Assembly: GCF_014636295.1 (NCBI RefSeq)
Contig: NZ_BMEC01000003.1
Span: 310,001-374,000 of the forward strand
Origin: Marivirga lumbricoides
GTDB taxonomy: Bacteria > Bacteroidota > Bacteroidia > Cytophagales > Cyclobacteriaceae
Reading direction: 5' to 3'
Length of the DNA: 64,000 nucleotides
The position numbers and the translations under genes were made by a program. Of the stretch, positions 36,926-46,043 are shown in pieces. Every line of letters starts with the position of its first letter. The first letter of the stretch is position 1. The notes beneath the pieces are model-generated. The model was not told the DNA's origin, ran no database searches, and worked only from the letters and a program-made list of their open reading frames with translations.

Positions 36926-38238
36926 TACCATCAGTAATAGGAAGAACCTTTTTGGATGCATACAATGAGAAAAATGAAAAGAAACTTTCTCCAAAAGAAT
37001 TCTTCGAAGATGAATATTGGGAATTGTTTTATAACCACCCTAAGTATCTCCAATGGGTAACAAACTCACCTTTTGTTCAAATGAAGAAGGGACAAAAGCC
37101 CCATCTATTGACAGAAATAGACAGAAAGGAAAAGCTAGAAAATTTATTTGAGAAGGCAGAGAATGAGATTCCTGATGCAAGCTTTGCTTTAGGGTTTCCT
37201 GCATCTGAATCCAAAGAATTTGCTAGTACATCCGGTTTAGTAAGTGAAGTGAAGATTCCTGTCGATGGAAATGAAGTATACCTATCATGGATTGGAAGCA
37301 GTTTAGGGATAGGAGTAGCAGGTGGATTTACCATCCTTTTTGATGATCCTGCCATTACCTTACAAACTTATGAGGGTTGGAAGGTTTATCGTAAGTATTT
37401 GAATGATCCTGTATTAGAAAAATTGAGAGGAAATCAGATTAATACTTGGAATGGACAATGGCTGGCATATTCAATGAACCAGGAAGATTTTAGAGCAGAC
37501 TTTGATTTTTCTACGCTTACTGATTATAAGATCTTTAAGGTGGAAACATCTTTAGCGGAGGTAAATACTGTAAACTGGTCTCGTTTATTTTTCAGTCTCT
37601 CACTTCAATTTCCAAATAAAGAAATGATGGGTTATGTATATGGATTTGGACAAACTAATAAAACCATTGGTTTCATTCCATTCCACCTAAAGTCAGGGAA
37701 AAAACTTTGGGAGGTTTATCAACACCTATTCGGCGGGCAAAAAGTAGATAAAAATATTTTCGAAAGTCTATTTGGTATGCATATTAAAAGAGCCTGTGAA
37801 TTGGGCAGTATTGGATTGCAAGCACTAAGGCCTGAAGGTCTTAAAAAATATATGAAGGAAGATAAAAATCTGTCATTTAAAAAAGAAGAAGACACAATCA
37901 ATTATCAAGCATATAAAACCTGGTTAGTAGCTATGTTAACAAAAAACAAAGAAGAAATCACAGATTATACTATGGATTTAGCAAAGATTCTCCAAAAGTA
38001 TAGAGCAGAGGGTACAAAATTAGATCGGAAAAACCTCATTGAAAAGGAGCTATTTGCCTCTCCTTCCAAAAGGGGCTTTATAGAAGCACTCACTAAGATG
38101 ATTAAAGATTTAGATGGTGAAGCGCTGCTTAGTATCAAGCAACTTAAAGACGAAGTGCATCTTATGACGAATGAAGAATATGGATATTTCTGTACATTAC
38201 TCAAATTTGACTATGCTTTTGTAGAAAAACAAGCTTAG
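36922..38238 (+). CDS. Cas8-like large subunit of the I-B effector complex
   Basis: This 438-residue protein overlaps the cas3 stop by four bases (ATGA). Sequence identity to a named family is not obvious by eye. Position between cas3 and cas7, size, and helical C-terminal half (KNKEEITDYTMDLAKILQKYRAEG onward) match Cas8b-type large subunits, which recognise the PAM. Features seen are an N-terminal helical part, a Gly-rich beta segment (YLSWIGSSLGIGVAGGFTILF) and FFSLSLQFPNKEMMGYVYGFG. A I-B Cas8 is the best reading, by context more than by sequence. Confidence 0.72.
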   Translation: MIPSVIGRTFLDAYNEKNEKKLSPKEFFEDEYWELFYNHPKYLQWVTNSPFVQMKKGQKPHLLTEIDRKEKLENLFEKAENEIPDASFALGFPASESKEFASTSGLVSEVKIPVDGNEVYLSWIGSSLGIGVAGGFTILFDDPAITLQTYEGWKVYRKYLNDPVLEKLRGNQINTWNGQWLAYSMNQEDFRADFDFSTLTDYKIFKVETSLAEVNTVNWSRLFFSLSLQFPNKEMMGYVYGFGQTNKTIGFIPFHLKSGKKLWEVYQHLFGGQKVDKNIFESLFGMHIKRACELGSIGLQALRPEGLKKYMKEDKNLSFKKEEDTINYQAYKTWLVAMLTKNKEEITDYTMDLAKILQKYRAEGTKLDRKNLIEKELFASPSKRGFIEALTKMIKDLDGEALLSIKQLKDEVHLMTNEEYGYFCTLLKFDYAFVEKQA

Positions 38239-38299
38239 CATTATTCTAAACATATTATATGAAGTAAAATATCATCAAAAAAACAATAAAAGCATTATT

Positions 38300-39361
38300 A
38301 TGAACACAGTATATATTAGAACATTAAAAAGAGCAGAGCACACAGTTTTCAATGTTTCAGATGGTCAAAAATATTATTTTGATAATCAATTTGGAAGAAG
38401 GATTCCATATTCTAGCGGTCAGCAAGTTAAAAGATCGGTGATTGATACGCTTTGTGAAACAATCAACCAAGTTCCTTCTCCTACAACCTTTCTATTTGAC
38501 GTAAATAAACAAAAAGAACTGAAGGAAGGAGAGGTATATGCAACTTGCGATCCAACTTATGCCGATCAGCTATTTGGCGGATGGATGAAAGCTGCTAAAG
38601 GTGGTAAGGAGAGAACTTTAAAAAGAAGAAGCCCTTTATCAATTTCAGCAATGAGGGCTTTGCACCCACTTCTTGCGGGTTTGGATATTGAGAATGCTTC
38701 TTTTGATAGAAGTGATAGACCTAATAATAAGGTAATAATCAGAGATGAAAAAGGCAATCAGCTAAATGAAGAAGAAGTAGTTTCTTTACTTGAAGAAAAG
38801 GATAGAAGTGTAAGTCGTAAATGGATTCCAAATAACAGTAGAGCAACCGGGCTTTTTATAATGGATGTTGCTATTGACCTCAGGCGCCTTTTTAATGTCA
38901 GTATCAATCAATTAGAACCTGAAATGTCTGATGAGACCATAGAAAAACTAAAAGGAGAAGGATGGGTGGAATCAGAAAATGTATTTGGTAAATGCTTGGT
39001 AGCACCTAAGACTTTGCGTGAAAAATGGATTCCTGGCTTAGCTAAAGCGATTATCAACTGGAGAATTACTTCTAACCAATCACGCACCTTCAGTTTAATG
39101 GATACACTTGCACTTTCCATAAGCGATAATGCTAACTTAATAGCAGGAAGCATCCGAGCTAAGCTTTCTGAAGAAGATTCAAGGAGAGCCGACCCTATTG
39201 TTGATGAAAACATAAATGGTGTAGATACTTTTGTTACGCTTCAGGCTGGCGCATATATTCATACTAAGAGTGAAAAAGTGGATGCATTGGAAACAGCAGA
39301 AAAAGCTCTTGTTGCACTTCTGTTAGCCTTTGACTACGAAAATCAATTAGCAAGAGATTAA
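38300..39361 (+). CDS. cas7: Cas7, Cascade backbone subunit
   Basis: This 353-residue RAMP protein of the DevR/Csh2-like Cas7 group forms the filament along the crRNA spacer. The N-terminus VYIRTLKRAEHTVFNVSDGQKYYFDNQFGRRIPYSSGQQVKRSVIDTL, with the SSGQQVKR motif after the first strand, is typical of Cas7 RNA-binding loops. A 61-base gap after cas8 could hold a ribosome entry site but no palindrome. A REP copy follows its stop. Confidence 0.88.
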   Translation: MNTVYIRTLKRAEHTVFNVSDGQKYYFDNQFGRRIPYSSGQQVKRSVIDTLCETINQVPSPTTFLFDVNKQKELKEGEVYATCDPTYADQLFGGWMKAAKGGKERTLKRRSPLSISAMRALHPLLAGLDIENASFDRSDRPNNKVIIRDEKGNQLNEEEVVSLLEEKDRSVSRKWIPNNSRATGLFIMDVAIDLRRLFNVSINQLEPEMSDETIEKLKGEGWVESENVFGKCLVAPKTLREKWIPGLAKAIINWRITSNQSRTFSLMDTLALSISDNANLIAGSIRAKLSEEDSRRADPIVDENINGVDTFVTLQAGAYIHTKSEKVDALETAEKALVALLLAFDYENQLARD

Positions 39362-39369
39362 TCCCAAAA

Positions 39370-39398
39370 ACCCACAAGGTTTCCAAAACCTTGCGGGT
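39370..39398. repeat. REP-like palindrome, copy 5 (cas7 / cas4 joint)
   Basis: ACCCACAAGG...CCTTGCGGGT, one mismatch in the stem. It lies between the interference genes and the adaptation genes, 26 bases before the cas4 start. Confidence 0.9.
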
Positions 39399-39423
39399 TT
39401 AATTGCCAGGCTTAAATAGATAA

Positions 39424-39936
39424 ATGTTCATAACCGGAACCCATATCGCCTATTACCATACCTGCCACCGCAAGCTCTGGCTATACGCCAATGGCATTCA
39501 GATGGAGCATACTTCAGAAACCGTGGCCGAGGGTAAGCTGATAGGAGAAACTTCCTATGCTGAAAGGGCCGTGAAATACACAGAATTGGCTATTGATGGG
39601 ATTAAAATCGACTTCTACGATGCCAAAAACAAAGTGGTGCATGAAGTAAAGAAGTCCGACAAGGTAGAGCAAGCACATATAGCACAGGTAAAATATTATT
39701 TGTACATCCTGCACAAAAATGGGATTGATGATGCTTCTGCTATTATCGAGTATCCTAAAATGCGTCAGAAGCAGATGATTGGGTGGGAGGAGGGAGATAA
39801 AGCTACTGTTGAGTTTTGGGTGGAAGAGATTCGCAAACTAATTAATCTGGAAACTTGCCCGCCTCTGGTAAAACTGAAAATTTGTAAAAAATGCAGCTAT
39901 TATGACTTTTGCTATTCAGGTGAAGTATTAGAATAG
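39424..39936 (+). CDS. cas4: Cas4 adaptation exonuclease
   Basis: This 170-residue PD-(D/E)XK nuclease with an iron-sulfur cluster trims prespacers and selects PAM ends. C14 (YHTCHRKLWL) and three C-terminal Cys (LKICKKCSYYDFCYSG) are the cluster ligands. The nuclease motif is GIKIDFYDAKNKVVHEVKKSD, with a QVKYYLYIL helix. It lies 17 bases before cas1, the usual I-B order. Confidence 0.94.
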   Translation: MFITGTHIAYYHTCHRKLWLYANGIQMEHTSETVAEGKLIGETSYAERAVKYTELAIDGIKIDFYDAKNKVVHEVKKSDKVEQAHIAQVKYYLYILHKNGIDDASAIIEYPKMRQKQMIGWEEGDKATVEFWVEEIRKLINLETCPPLVKLKICKKCSYYDFCYSGEVLE

Positions 39937-39953
39937 CTTTTTAGCTCCTGAAC

Positions 39954-40958
39954 ATGAAGAAAACCTACTACTTATTTAACCCGGGCCGCTTGAGCCGAAA
40001 GGACAACACCTTAAAATTTGTTCCTGTAGATGAAAGTGGGAAGGAGGGTACCGCAAAATATATTCCTGTGGAAGGTGTCTCTGATTTGTACTGCTTCGGC
40101 TCATTGGATACAAACAGTGCTATGTACAATTTTCTGGGTAAAAATAGTATAAGTGTCCATTTCTTCGACTATTATGAACACTATACCGGAAGTTTTCAAC
40201 CTAAAGAATATTTGTTGGCAGGTAAAATGCAAATTCAGCAAACCTCCCACTATCTGGACTCCTATAAAAGATTAAAGATTGCAAAAAGCTTTATTGAAGG
40301 AGCTGCTTTTAATATCAGCAAAAACTTGCGTTATTACCTGAACAGGGATCGGGATGTAAGTTTGCATTTGGAAAAAATCACAGCTTTTAGCCAATTAATT
40401 GATTCTACTACAGAAGTGCCTGTGTTGATGGGAATAGAAGGAAACATCAGGCAGGTTTATTATGACGCTTTTAATACTATAGTGAAAGACCATGCTATGG
40501 AGGGAAGAAGCAAGCAACCTCCCATGAATGAAATCAATGCTTTAATTTCCTTTGGCAATATGATGTGTTACACCTTATGTCTGGATCAGATCTACCATAC
40601 ACAGCTCAACCCTACTATTAGTTTTTTACACGAGCCAGGTTACAGACGTTTTTCACTTGCTTTGGATTTAGCAGAAATTTTTAAACCTATTTTAGTGGAT
40701 AGGACTATATTTAGGGTGTTGAACAAAAAAGAGGTGCAGTCGAAAGATTTTGATTTCCATGTGAATAAAGTAGTGTTAAAGGAATCGGGAAAGAAAGCTT
40801 TTATAAGAGCATTTGAAGAGCGGTTGAATGAAACTATTAAGCACCGGACGCTGAACAAAAGTGTAAGCTACAAGCATTTGGTCAAGTTGGAGTGTTACAA
40901 ATTAAGCAAGCACTTATTAGGAATTGAAACTTATAAACCTTTTAAAATTTGGTGGTAA
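39954..40958 (+). CDS. cas1: Cas1 integrase
   Basis: This 334-residue metal-dependent integrase works with Cas2 to insert new spacers at the leader end. Metal ligands are visible: E162 (LMGIEGNIRQVYYDAF), H226 (ISFLHEPGYRRFSLALDLAE) and E241 or D238. The N-terminal beta domain and FEERLNETIKH at the C-terminal side fit the I-B branch. Length is normal and no residue is missing, so acquisition should be functional, in keeping with the very long array. Confidence 0.97.
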   Translation: MKKTYYLFNPGRLSRKDNTLKFVPVDESGKEGTAKYIPVEGVSDLYCFGSLDTNSAMYNFLGKNSISVHFFDYYEHYTGSFQPKEYLLAGKMQIQQTSHYLDSYKRLKIAKSFIEGAAFNISKNLRYYLNRDRDVSLHLEKITAFSQLIDSTTEVPVLMGIEGNIRQVYYDAFNTIVKDHAMEGRSKQPPMNEINALISFGNMMCYTLCLDQIYHTQLNPTISFLHEPGYRRFSLALDLAEIFKPILVDRTIFRVLNKKEVQSKDFDFHVNKVVLKESGKKAFIRAFEERLNETIKHRTLNKSVSYKHLVKLECYKLSKHLLGIETYKPFKIWW

Positions 40959-41049
40959 GGTTGAAGGTAGGAAGTATTGACTAAAATAAGTATTGTAAAT
41001 ATTATCAGATAATGAAGAAAAATGTTGAGTCTCAGGAGCGTTTGAGTTT

Positions 41050-41385
41050 ATGAAAAAAATGCAAACCAGGTCAAAATGCTTTGCTCTTGATGTGATAAAG
41101 ATGTGTGATGATTTACCCAAGAAAAAATCCTCTGATGTTATTTCTTATCAAATTATTAAAAGTGCGACTTCGCAGGCTGCAAATTACCGCGCGGCATGCA
41201 GGGCTAGATCAGGTGCGGAGTTTTTAAGTAAAATGTTTATTGTGGTAGAAGAAGCTGATGAAACTTCCTTCTGGCTAGAAATGCGTCATGATTCTGATTT
41301 AATTGATGAGTCAAAGTTTCAAAAATTATTTAAAGAATCCGGAGGAATTATTGAAAATATTTTCAAGTGCAAGAAAAAATGCTAA
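41050..41385 (+). CDS. Four-helix-bundle protein (S23/IVP-like) between cas1 and cas2
   Basis: This protein of about 111 residues is of the four-helix-bundle family found in 23S rRNA intervening sequences and at scattered sites in Bacteroidota. Markers are FALDVIKMCDDLPKKKSSDVISYQIIKSATSQAANYRAACRA and FLSKMFIVVEEADETSFWLEMRHDSDLID. ATG at 41050 or 41059 may be the start. It separates cas1 from cas2, which are normally adjacent, and is bracketed by near-identical GGTTGAAGG-TAG sequences (40959-40970, 41399-41411), suggesting insertion. No CRISPR function is known for the family. Confidence 0.85.
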   Translation: MKKMQTRSKCFALDVIKMCDDLPKKKSSDVISYQIIKSATSQAANYRAACRARSGAEFLSKMFIVVEEADETSFWLEMRHDSDLIDESKFQKLFKESGGIIENIFKCKKKC

Positions 41386-41477
41386 AATTAAGAAGTAGGG
41401 TTGAAGGATAGAACCAAGAAGTTAGATTTAATTCAGCTATTCAATCATTCATTTATTTATTTATTCAATAATTCAAC

Positions 41478-41741
41478 ATGTATGTAATTTTAGTATACGA
41501 TATGGGAGAAAAGCGTGTAGTGAAAATGTTAAAACTATGCCGGCAGTATTTGAACTGGATTCAGAATTCCGTTTTTGAGGGCGAAATAACAGAAGTAAAA
41601 TTGAAGGAACTCTTAAGCCAGGCTAAAATGTTTATGCGTCCTGAAACGGATAGCGTTATTATATTTAAAAGCAGGGAAGAGCGCTGGTTAGAAAAAGAGA
41701 TTATTGGAAATGAGAAAAACGACCTTGATACCTTCCTATAG
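41478..41741 (+). CDS. cas2: Cas2 adaptation subunit
   Basis: This 87-residue ferredoxin-like protein bridges two Cas1 dimers in the integration complex. It has YVILVYDMGEKRVVKMLKLCRQYLNWIQNSVFEG, with the conserved Asp near residue 8 and the family phrase WIQNSVFEG, and VIIFKSREERWLEKEIIG. It is the last cas gene, about 210 bases before the first repeat. Confidence 0.95.
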   Translation: MYVILVYDMGEKRVVKMLKLCRQYLNWIQNSVFEGEITEVKLKELLSQAKMFMRPETDSVIIFKSREERWLEKEIIGNEKNDLDTFL

Positions 41742-41954
41742 CTATTTAGGTCGTCAAAGATTAAAAACATCCTGATCTCATCTGAACGGATTTGCTGTAA
41801 CAATTAGAAAAACCTTATTCTTTTAACAAAAAAGGAGGTTGTCGAACCTCCGGTAAAAATCGTTTATTGCAGGTTGACGATCTGCGGAAGAAAAAGTCAT
41901 TAAAAAAGATCTGATCTATTGGAAAAAAGCCTATTTTTGAACTGAAGCTAACGG
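41742..41954 (+). promoter_or_regulatory. CRISPR leader
   Basis: The AT-rich stretch between cas2 and the first repeat. A hairpin GGAGGTT-GTCG-AACCTCC lies at 41834-41851. A perfect -7 box, TATTTTTG, lies at 41932-41939, sixteen bases before the first repeat, with no good -33 TTG at the proper distance. It should drive rightward transcription of the array and hold the integration signals. Leader identity is supported by the intact repeats here and the degenerate ones at the other end. Confidence 0.8.
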
Positions 41955-44900
41955 CTCTTAATCGCACCATGCTGGAATTGAAATGAAGGAGCAAATAGGA
42001 AAAAAGCAATAGTTAATTTTCTCTTAATCGCACCATGCTGGAATTGAAATTTTCAACAGGCTGGTAAGAAAGTATTTTAGCGCGCTCTCTTAATCGCACC
42101 ATGCTGGAATTGAAATATGATTTTATTCTTATTATCAATCAAGAATACACGACTCTTAATCGCACCATGCTGGAATTGAAATTAGTATTTTTCAACATCT
42201 AACGAGTCAAATTCCTGCTCTTAATCGCACCATGCTGGAATTGAAATTTTACTTTAATTAAGTAATCATCACAGAAATCAAACCTCTTAATCGCACCATG
42301 CTGGAATTGAAATCCGCAAAAATCGGTGTGCATATTATCGCTGCTGTTACTCTTAATCGCACCATGCTGGAATTGAAATACTGAAACTCATTTGAGTTGA
42401 TGCAGTAGAATTTGTCTCTTAATCGCACCATGCTGGAATTGAAATATACTGGAATTTGTAACAATCGAAGCCGATGGAAACTCTTAATCGCACCATGCTG
42501 GAATTGAAATGTATTATCAGTATTTACTATATCACAAAATATCTTTCTCTTAATCGCACCATGCTGGAATTGAAATCTCAAACAAATGAGCCGTCAAGCG
42601 ACACTCAATTATCTCTTAATCGCACCATGCTGGAATTGAAATTTCTTTTTTGCATCTGAGATGTTGAAGGTAATGATTCTCTTAATCGCACCATGCTGGA
42701 ATTGAAATATATTTAAAGTCTCAGTTACCTTTAAACAAAGTAAACTCTTAATCGCACCATGCTGGAATTGAAATAAGAACAAGAAAGAGAAACCTTATTC
42801 TTGATCATACTCTTAATCGCACCATGCTGGAATTGAAATTAGTGAGATTAAATAACTTATCACTGTATTTATCGGCTCTTAATCGCACCATGCTGGAATT
42901 GAAATAAAGCTGAAAACGCTGAAGTGGTTTCTCCTAAATATCTCTTAATCGCACCATGCTGGAATTGAAATATAAAAAAATGAACTGGCACGAAAGATTA
43001 AAAGCATCTCTTAATCGCACCATGCTGGAATTGAAATTCAGCTTTAAAATTCATAAAATCTAAAACATAATACTCTTAATCGCACCATGCTGGAATTGAA
43101 ATTTTGTTTTTATAGAGGCCACAGCAACAATATCGAACTCTTAATCGCACCATGCTGGAATTGAAATTCATTGACTAAATTGATAGATTCATCAAAAGAT
43201 ATTCTCTTAATCGCACCATGCTGGAATTGAAATCATGGAATGACTATAGGAATGCAATGGAGATGTGGGCTCTTAATCGCACCATGCTGGAATTGAAATA
43301 TTCTTCATTAAGCTGTGAATTCAGCTCTTTCAATTCTCTTAATCGCACCATGCTGGAATTGAAATGGTTGTGGGTGGTGTGCTTTAATGTTAAGTATGCT
43401 CCTCTTAATCGCACCATGCTGGAATTGAAATTTCATTATAGTCTCTCATTTTATGTTTAGTTTCGATCTCTTAATCGCACCATGCTGGAATTGAAATGCG
43501 TTAGTGTATCTTCCTTTACATAAAATATATCTACTCTTAATCGCACCATGCTGGAATTGAAATCTATCATTTTTAATTTCTTGAAGGTCGGGATAAGTTC
43601 TCTTAATCGCACCATGCTGGAATTGAAATGTTTAAGCAAATCAGCAAAAAAGTTATCATACTCTACTCTTAATCGCACCATGCTGGAATTGAAATCGTGC
43701 TTTTGCTACCGGTGGAGCAACTGCAAGTACTCTCTTAATCGCACCATGCTGGAATTGAAATTTTATTTGAAACCTATTTTGGTGCATAAATTTATTCTCT
43801 TAATCGCACCATGCTGGAATTGAAATTATTTCATTTATTAAGTATTTGACTGCCGTCTACACTCTTAATCGCACCATGCTGGAATTGAAATCTTAAATCG
43901 TTGCCCGGTCCGTGTAATTCTGTTTCACTCTTAATCGCACCATGCTGGAATTGAAATGTTGATCAGTTTTACTATTAATGGCAATTACTTTCTCTCTTAA
44001 TCGCACCATGCTGGAATTGAAATAAAAGGGTGAGGTAGAGCGCAGAATAAACGAAAACACTCTTAATCGCACCATGCTGGAATTGAAATACGTGATTCCC
44101 TCATAGCAAAGTACGAAGCTATTTACTCTTAATCGCACCATGCTGGAATTGAAATTTGAAATTACTGAGCAATCAAAACCAACAAATGTTCTCTTAATCG
44201 CACCATGCTGGAATTGAAATTAAACGCAATACTAGCCTTAAGAAAAAGAATTAAGGTCTCTTAATCGCACCATGCTGGAATTGAAATTGGTAGAATATGA
44301 AGGAGATTCCGACAGCCTGCGCACTCTTAATCGCACCATGCTGGAATTGAAATTTGTTATTTTGTTTTAAGTTGATAATTCAGTTCTTCTCTTAATCGCA
44401 CCATGCTGGAATTGAAATGATGTATGCCGAAATTGCCAATAGCCTTAAAAAAGCTCTTAATCGCACCATGCTGGAATTGAAATAATTCTTTTGTTCTGAA
44501 AGTAAATTATCTGGAATCTCTCTTAATCGCACCATGCTGGAATTGAAATTTACATAGGCGTGGATGTTGATTTGCGTTGGGAAGGCTCTTAATCGCACCA
44601 TGCTGGAATTGAAATGTGCCTCAATAGCCGTTTTGTAGGTCTCAGTCTGTCTCTTAATCGCACCATGCTGGAATTGAAATTAGTTTTTAATAGTTTCCTA
44701 CACTATTCCTACACTACTCTTAATCGCACCATGCTGGAATTGAAATGATACTACCGTATCTTCTAGAACCTTTTCAGTATGTGCTCTTAATCGCACCATG
44801 CTGGAATTGAAATGGAGATCAATTTAAAGGTAAGACAGAAACAATGATCTCTTAATCGCACCATGCTGGAATTGAAATTGAATTTCTCTTTGTAGTAATT

Positions 44901-45935
44901 GAGAAATACTTAACCTCTTAATCGCACCATGCTGGAATTGAAATCTTGATCTTACTGATATAGATGATAATAGGCGATTGCTCTTAATCGCACCATGCTG
45001 GAATTGAAATGATACTACCGTATCTTCTAGAACCTTTTCAGTATGCTCTTAATCGCACCATGCTGGAATTGAAATATCGATTCCGGCTGATGCTGGATAG
45101 CGCATTGCTTACTCTTAATCGCACCATGCTGGAATTGAAATCACTCAAAAAAAATTTCTATCTATTAGTAAAAGTTACTCTTAATCGCACCATGCTGGAA
45201 TTGAAATGGGCTTTTTTTATGGGTTTTCGTCTGAAAATGTATGCTCTTAATCGCACCATGCTGGAATTGAAATTACTGACCGCTAAGCGTGTTGCCTCCC
45301 TGGCTATTCAACTCTTAATCGCACCATGCTGGAATTGAAATTTGTATAAGGGTATTGGAAGAGACATATTTGAAAATCTCTTAATCGCACCATGCTGGAA
45401 TTGAAATGCGTTTGCGTAATAACTCTAGATCCTGTTGAACCTTCTCTTAATCGCACCATGCTGGAATTGAAATGAGGAAAGGATGGGACAACAGCTCCTA
45501 TGATGCCAACTCTTAATCGCACCATGCGGGAATTGAAATAAAGCTCGAGAAATTAACAATGAACCTTCTATGACTCTCTTAATCGCACCATGCTGGAATT
45601 GAAATCCTTGTGAAAGTCCCTGGCCGACGGCCAACATTGCCTCTTAATCGCACCATGCTGGAATTGAAATTTGGATATTACAGATATTGACGATTTACGT
45701 CAAGACCTCTTAATCGCACCATGCTGGAATTGAAATGGGCTTTTTTTATAGATTTAATGATAGAAAATGATTCTCTTAATCGCACCATGCTGGAATTGAA
45801 ATGCGTAGGATTGTATGATTATAAATTAAATATATTATTCTCTTAATCGCACCATGCTGGAATTGAAATTCAGTTATTACTCCGCCAATTGAAACCAGCA
45901 ATGTACTCTTAATCGCACCATACTGGAATTGAATT

Positions 45936-46043
45936 CTCACCCATTCAAAAAAACAAACACTCTGGGTGAGAATCGCGAGGGGTTTTGTGCGGCATGATAT
46001 TGCGGGTATGAGCAAATATTTATAGAGGGTACTTATATTTTAA
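45936..46043 (+). repeat. Array-interrupting hairpin module, copy 1
   Basis: A 108-base non-spacer block between repeats. Together with the last bases of the preceding repeat it forms an 11-bp perfect stem (ATTCTCACCCA with TGGGTGAGAAT, 19-base loop). It then carries GTGCGGCATGATATTGCGGG and a -7-like TATATTTT just before the truncated repeat. It is identical to copy 2, including the altered repeat before it. Confidence 0.9.

Noticed and set aside
45936-46043. The array module considered as a tracrRNA-like anti-repeat
   Set aside because: No stretch outside the flanking repeats is complementary to the repeat, and the locus has type I genes with no Cas9 or Cas12.
45936-46043. The array module considered as a second leader with its own spacer acquisition
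   Set aside because: It has no likeness to the leader at 41742-41954, and the repeat after it is truncated at the edge where integration needs an intact repeat.
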